From CALIKS01 sp964440295 (GTDB lineage Archaea > Thermoproteota > Nitrososphaeria_A > Caldarchaeales > Calditenuaceae): DNA of 15,158 nucleotides. This document shows positions 13,648 to 15,158 of this stretch, one piece after another. Below the pieces are notes generated by a model. The model worked only from the letters and a program-made list of their open reading frames with translations, was not told where the DNA came from and searched no databases. The stretch is from NCBI GenBank assembly GCA_964440295.1, contig CAYTRT010000028.1, forward strand, positions 1 through 15,158, written 5' to 3'. Numbering within the stretch: position 1 is the stretch's first letter; each line of letters starts with the position of its first letter. The translations under genes and the position numbers were made by a program.

Positions 13648-14171
13648 CTATTTCTTTAAGCCATATTTAAAGTAATTTTTCAGTTTAAAAGCTAATTCAT
13701 AACATTTTGTAGCATGTTCTAGCGCAAGATTTGCCTCCTTTTTGTCGAATAGCCTTTCTGCGCGAAAACCTAGCTCCTCGTCTCCGTATTTAGCTATTGT
13801 GTAAAACTTTTGCCAAAACTCAGAATAGAGATAAAGTTTTGGAAATTCTTCTATATTTGTTCCCCATTGCAGAAATTCTTGTTTTCTGTCAATAGATAAC
13901 TCATTTATCTTTTTCATAACTTCTTGGAACTCACTTTTTGTCACTTGATGTTTTCGAGGATATTTATTCAATAGCATTAAAAAGATAGCTTTTTAACAGA
14001 AAACTCCATACATTCTTGAGATGCAGAAATACTTTCAGGATAGCTCGGAAGATAATTTTTTAGATATCTCTTTGCTTCTTCCAATTTCCTTTCCGCTCTC
14101 CTTATAAAGCTCTCTGAGAACTCCTGTGATCTCTCCTTATCCATTTCTATCCATTCCTCTCTATTATCCAT
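13648..14171 (-). pseudogene. HEPN-domain protein gene split by a frameshift at an A-run
   Basis: Two adjoining frames, 14171-13977 and 13977-13648, together form one HEPN protein of about 173 residues. The first part has FIRRAERKLEEAKRYLKN, PESISASQECMEFSVKK and ends in LSF then stop. The second begins MLLNKYPRKHQV and ends with ALEHATKCYELAFKLKNYF, the second half of a HEPN helical bundle. In the other frame, bases just before 13977 read AIFL, so the natural join is EFSVKKAIFLMLLNKYPRKH. This needs one more A in the five-A run at 13990-13994. HEPN proteins are often RNases or partners of minimal nucleotidyltransferases in toxin-antitoxin pairs; the usual Rx4-6H RNase motif is not evident here. 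The start at 14171 has a strong SD (GGAGGA). No nucleotidyltransferase is intact nearby. Confidence 0.75.
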
Positions 14172-14204
14172 TTCTTCTTCCTCCTATTCCTTATTGAGTT
14201 AAAT

Positions 14205-14380
14205 CTACACCTCTCATTTTAAGTCTCTTCTACAAAAAATTCTGAGAATAGGAATTCTTCTGCTAGCTCTGGAATCGGATCTGGAGATTACTTAACCCAC
14301 TTTTCCTTCAATTTCTCATTTAATTCATCTTCAGGAATTAAAAGATATAGGCAGCTCCATTTTTTTAGAAGCTGAAGGCT
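14205..14380 (-). pseudogene. coding remnant between vapC and the HEPN gene
   Basis: Directly after the vapC stop and in the same frame, the minus strand reads LIPEDELNEKLKEKWVK, a TAA, then SPDPIPELAEEFLFSEFFVE and a final stop near 14205. Two acidic, helical stretches with a single stop between them suggest a small decayed gene, perhaps an antitoxin or a PaREP1-type N-terminus. I cannot assign it. An alternative short start is the ATG giving MELPISF, which shifts into the same stretch. Confidence 0.35.
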
Positions 14381-14797
14381 TTAATTCTTTAGTGTGATTA
14401 CCTCGATTCCCATAGTATCTTTAATTACATTGGCTTTCTTAGCTATGTCTTTGTTAAGAGTAGCTATGGACTTTGCTCCAATGGTCTTGGCTATAGTAAT
14501 GTGTAATAAATCAAGGGTTTTAAGCCTGAGTGTGGGAACATGCCTTAAGCTTTCCTTCATGACGATGTTAAGATCCGCTTCAACTATTGAAGCGCCGATT
14601 CTCTTGATAGAATACATAGCCAGCGGTATTGGTTTCTCCAATTCGGCTCTTGCGTAAATAGATGCTAGCTCGAGTAGTGTGAGCTGGCTTACAACTCTCT
14701 CCCTATCTAATTGCATAGACATAGCTACTACTTTATCATAATTAGGATCCTTTTCATCAACATATGATATGATAACGTTTGTGTCGATGTATATCAT
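14381..14797 (-). CDS. vapC: PIN-domain ribonuclease toxin, VapC type
   Basis: 138 residues, a full PIN domain. MIYIDTNVIISYVDEKD supplies Asp5, TLLELASIYAR supplies Glu43, TLDLLHITIAK supplies Asp96, and IATLNKDIAKKA supplies the fourth position: Asn115 in place of the more usual Asp, with Asp117 nearby. Such toxins are Mg-dependent ribonucleases that cut specific RNAs and slow growth unless bound by the antitoxin. The ATG overlaps the antitoxin stop by 4 nt (ATGA), the usual VapBC layout. The pair appears intact, in contrast to the wrecked genes beside it. Confidence 0.88.
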   Translation of the reverse strand: MIYIDTNVIISYVDEKDPNYDKVVAMSMQLDRERVVSQLTLLELASIYARAELEKPIPLAMYSIKRIGASIVEADLNIVMKESLRHVPTLRLKTLDLLHITIAKTIGAKSIATLNKDIAKKANVIKDTMGIEVITLKN

Positions 14798-15045
14798 CGA
14801 TATCTCTCCTCTTCTAGCATCTTGCTCAGTCCACCGTGAGCGATCTTGAAGCCCGACCTCTCGAGCTCCTCAACATCCTTGTACACTTGCTCCCAGAACC
14901 CAACCTCCTTCATAACCTCATTCAAGCCCTTTTCGATGAGAATATTGAATGCATGAGACCTATTCCTAGCGAGCCCATACCTAATCATCTTATCAGCCAG
15001 GTCAACAACTTCCCTACGAACCTTAATAGATACCGTAGTGCTCAT
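14794..15045 (-). CDS. vapB: VapB-type ribbon-helix-helix antitoxin
   Basis: 83 residues from ATG 15045. STTVSIKVRREVVDLADKMI and GLARNRSHAFNILIEKGLNE form the beta strand and two helices of an RHH DNA-binding domain, with NRSHAF in the place of the usual SRSEAI turn. The C-terminal part (FWEQVYKDVEELERSGFKI and LSKMLEEERYR) is the flexible tail that would wrap the toxin. The frame also has an ATG at 15057, but a TATA box at 15074-15083 puts the transcription start near 15052, downstream of that codon, so I take 15045. The RHH domain probably represses this promoter, as in other VapBC operons. Confidence 0.82.
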   Translation of the reverse strand: MSTTVSIKVRREVVDLADKMIRYGLARNRSHAFNILIEKGLNEVMKEVGFWEQVYKDVEELERSGFKIAHGGLSKMLEEERYR

Positions 15046-15073
15046 TTTACCATGCATACTTATGGTTACAATG

Positions 15074-15083
15074 GTATATAAGG
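15074..15083 (-). promoter_or_regulatory. TATA box of vapBC
   Basis: On the minus strand CCTTATATAC, centred 33 nt upstream of ATG 15045. It is a near-consensus archaeal TATA box and decides the antitoxin start. Confidence 0.6.
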
Positions 15084-15158
15084 CATACCCTAGATGATAG
15101 CAATTTCCTCTTAAACTTCGAACCTACAAAAGGACTTAATATCAACGTATGATTTGGC

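Noticed and set aside
12000..14400. CRISPR array in the AT-rich island
   Set aside because: No regularly spaced direct repeats were seen.

Overview
The window looks archaeal. It opens in a sn-glycerol-1-phosphate dehydrogenase gene, the enzyme that sets archaeal lipid stereochemistry. Many genes start about 25-30 nt downstream of a TATA-like box with almost no leader, whereas internal operon genes carry GGTGA or GGAGG Shine-Dalgarno (SD) sites. Families common in archaea are present: DUF996, DUF131, DUF433, VapBC, HEPN and a SerK-like ParB-fold protein. The whole suggests a TACK/Thermoproteota-type thermophile, but lineage cannot be fixed from this window.

Left part (1-3334): a partial egsA reads off the left edge. 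Facing away from it is a large gene joining a class I SAM methyltransferase to a D-Ala-D-Ala-ligase-like ATP-grasp domain. It is interrupted by one apparent base loss exactly in the SAM-binding motif. A DUF996 membrane protein follows.

Middle part (3344-9253, minus strand): a tight operon trpD-trpC-trpF-trpB-trpA encodes the path from anthranilate to tryptophan; trpE and trpG are not here. It ends in a small ParB/sulfiredoxin-fold gene resembling archaeal free-serine kinases. The trp leader has an inverted-repeat set and a nine-codon reading frame with a Trp codon. Upstream is a three-gene cluster of two tandem DUF131 membrane proteins and a zinc-ribbon protein.

Next (9340-11935): a cupin, a DUF779-like protein, and a pair made of a membrane-anchored PEBP-family protein and an MFS transporter.

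Right part (about 11940-15158): a visibly more AT-rich, decaying accessory island. It holds a DUF433 antitoxin-type gene, a wrecked serine recombinase gene (12579-12868), an unrecognised small gene behind another frame-broken gene, a HEPN-domain gene split at an A-run, coding remnants, and an apparently intact VapBC pair. The recombinase wreck was recovered by reading across stops and frameshifts and is the best evidence that the island was once mobile.
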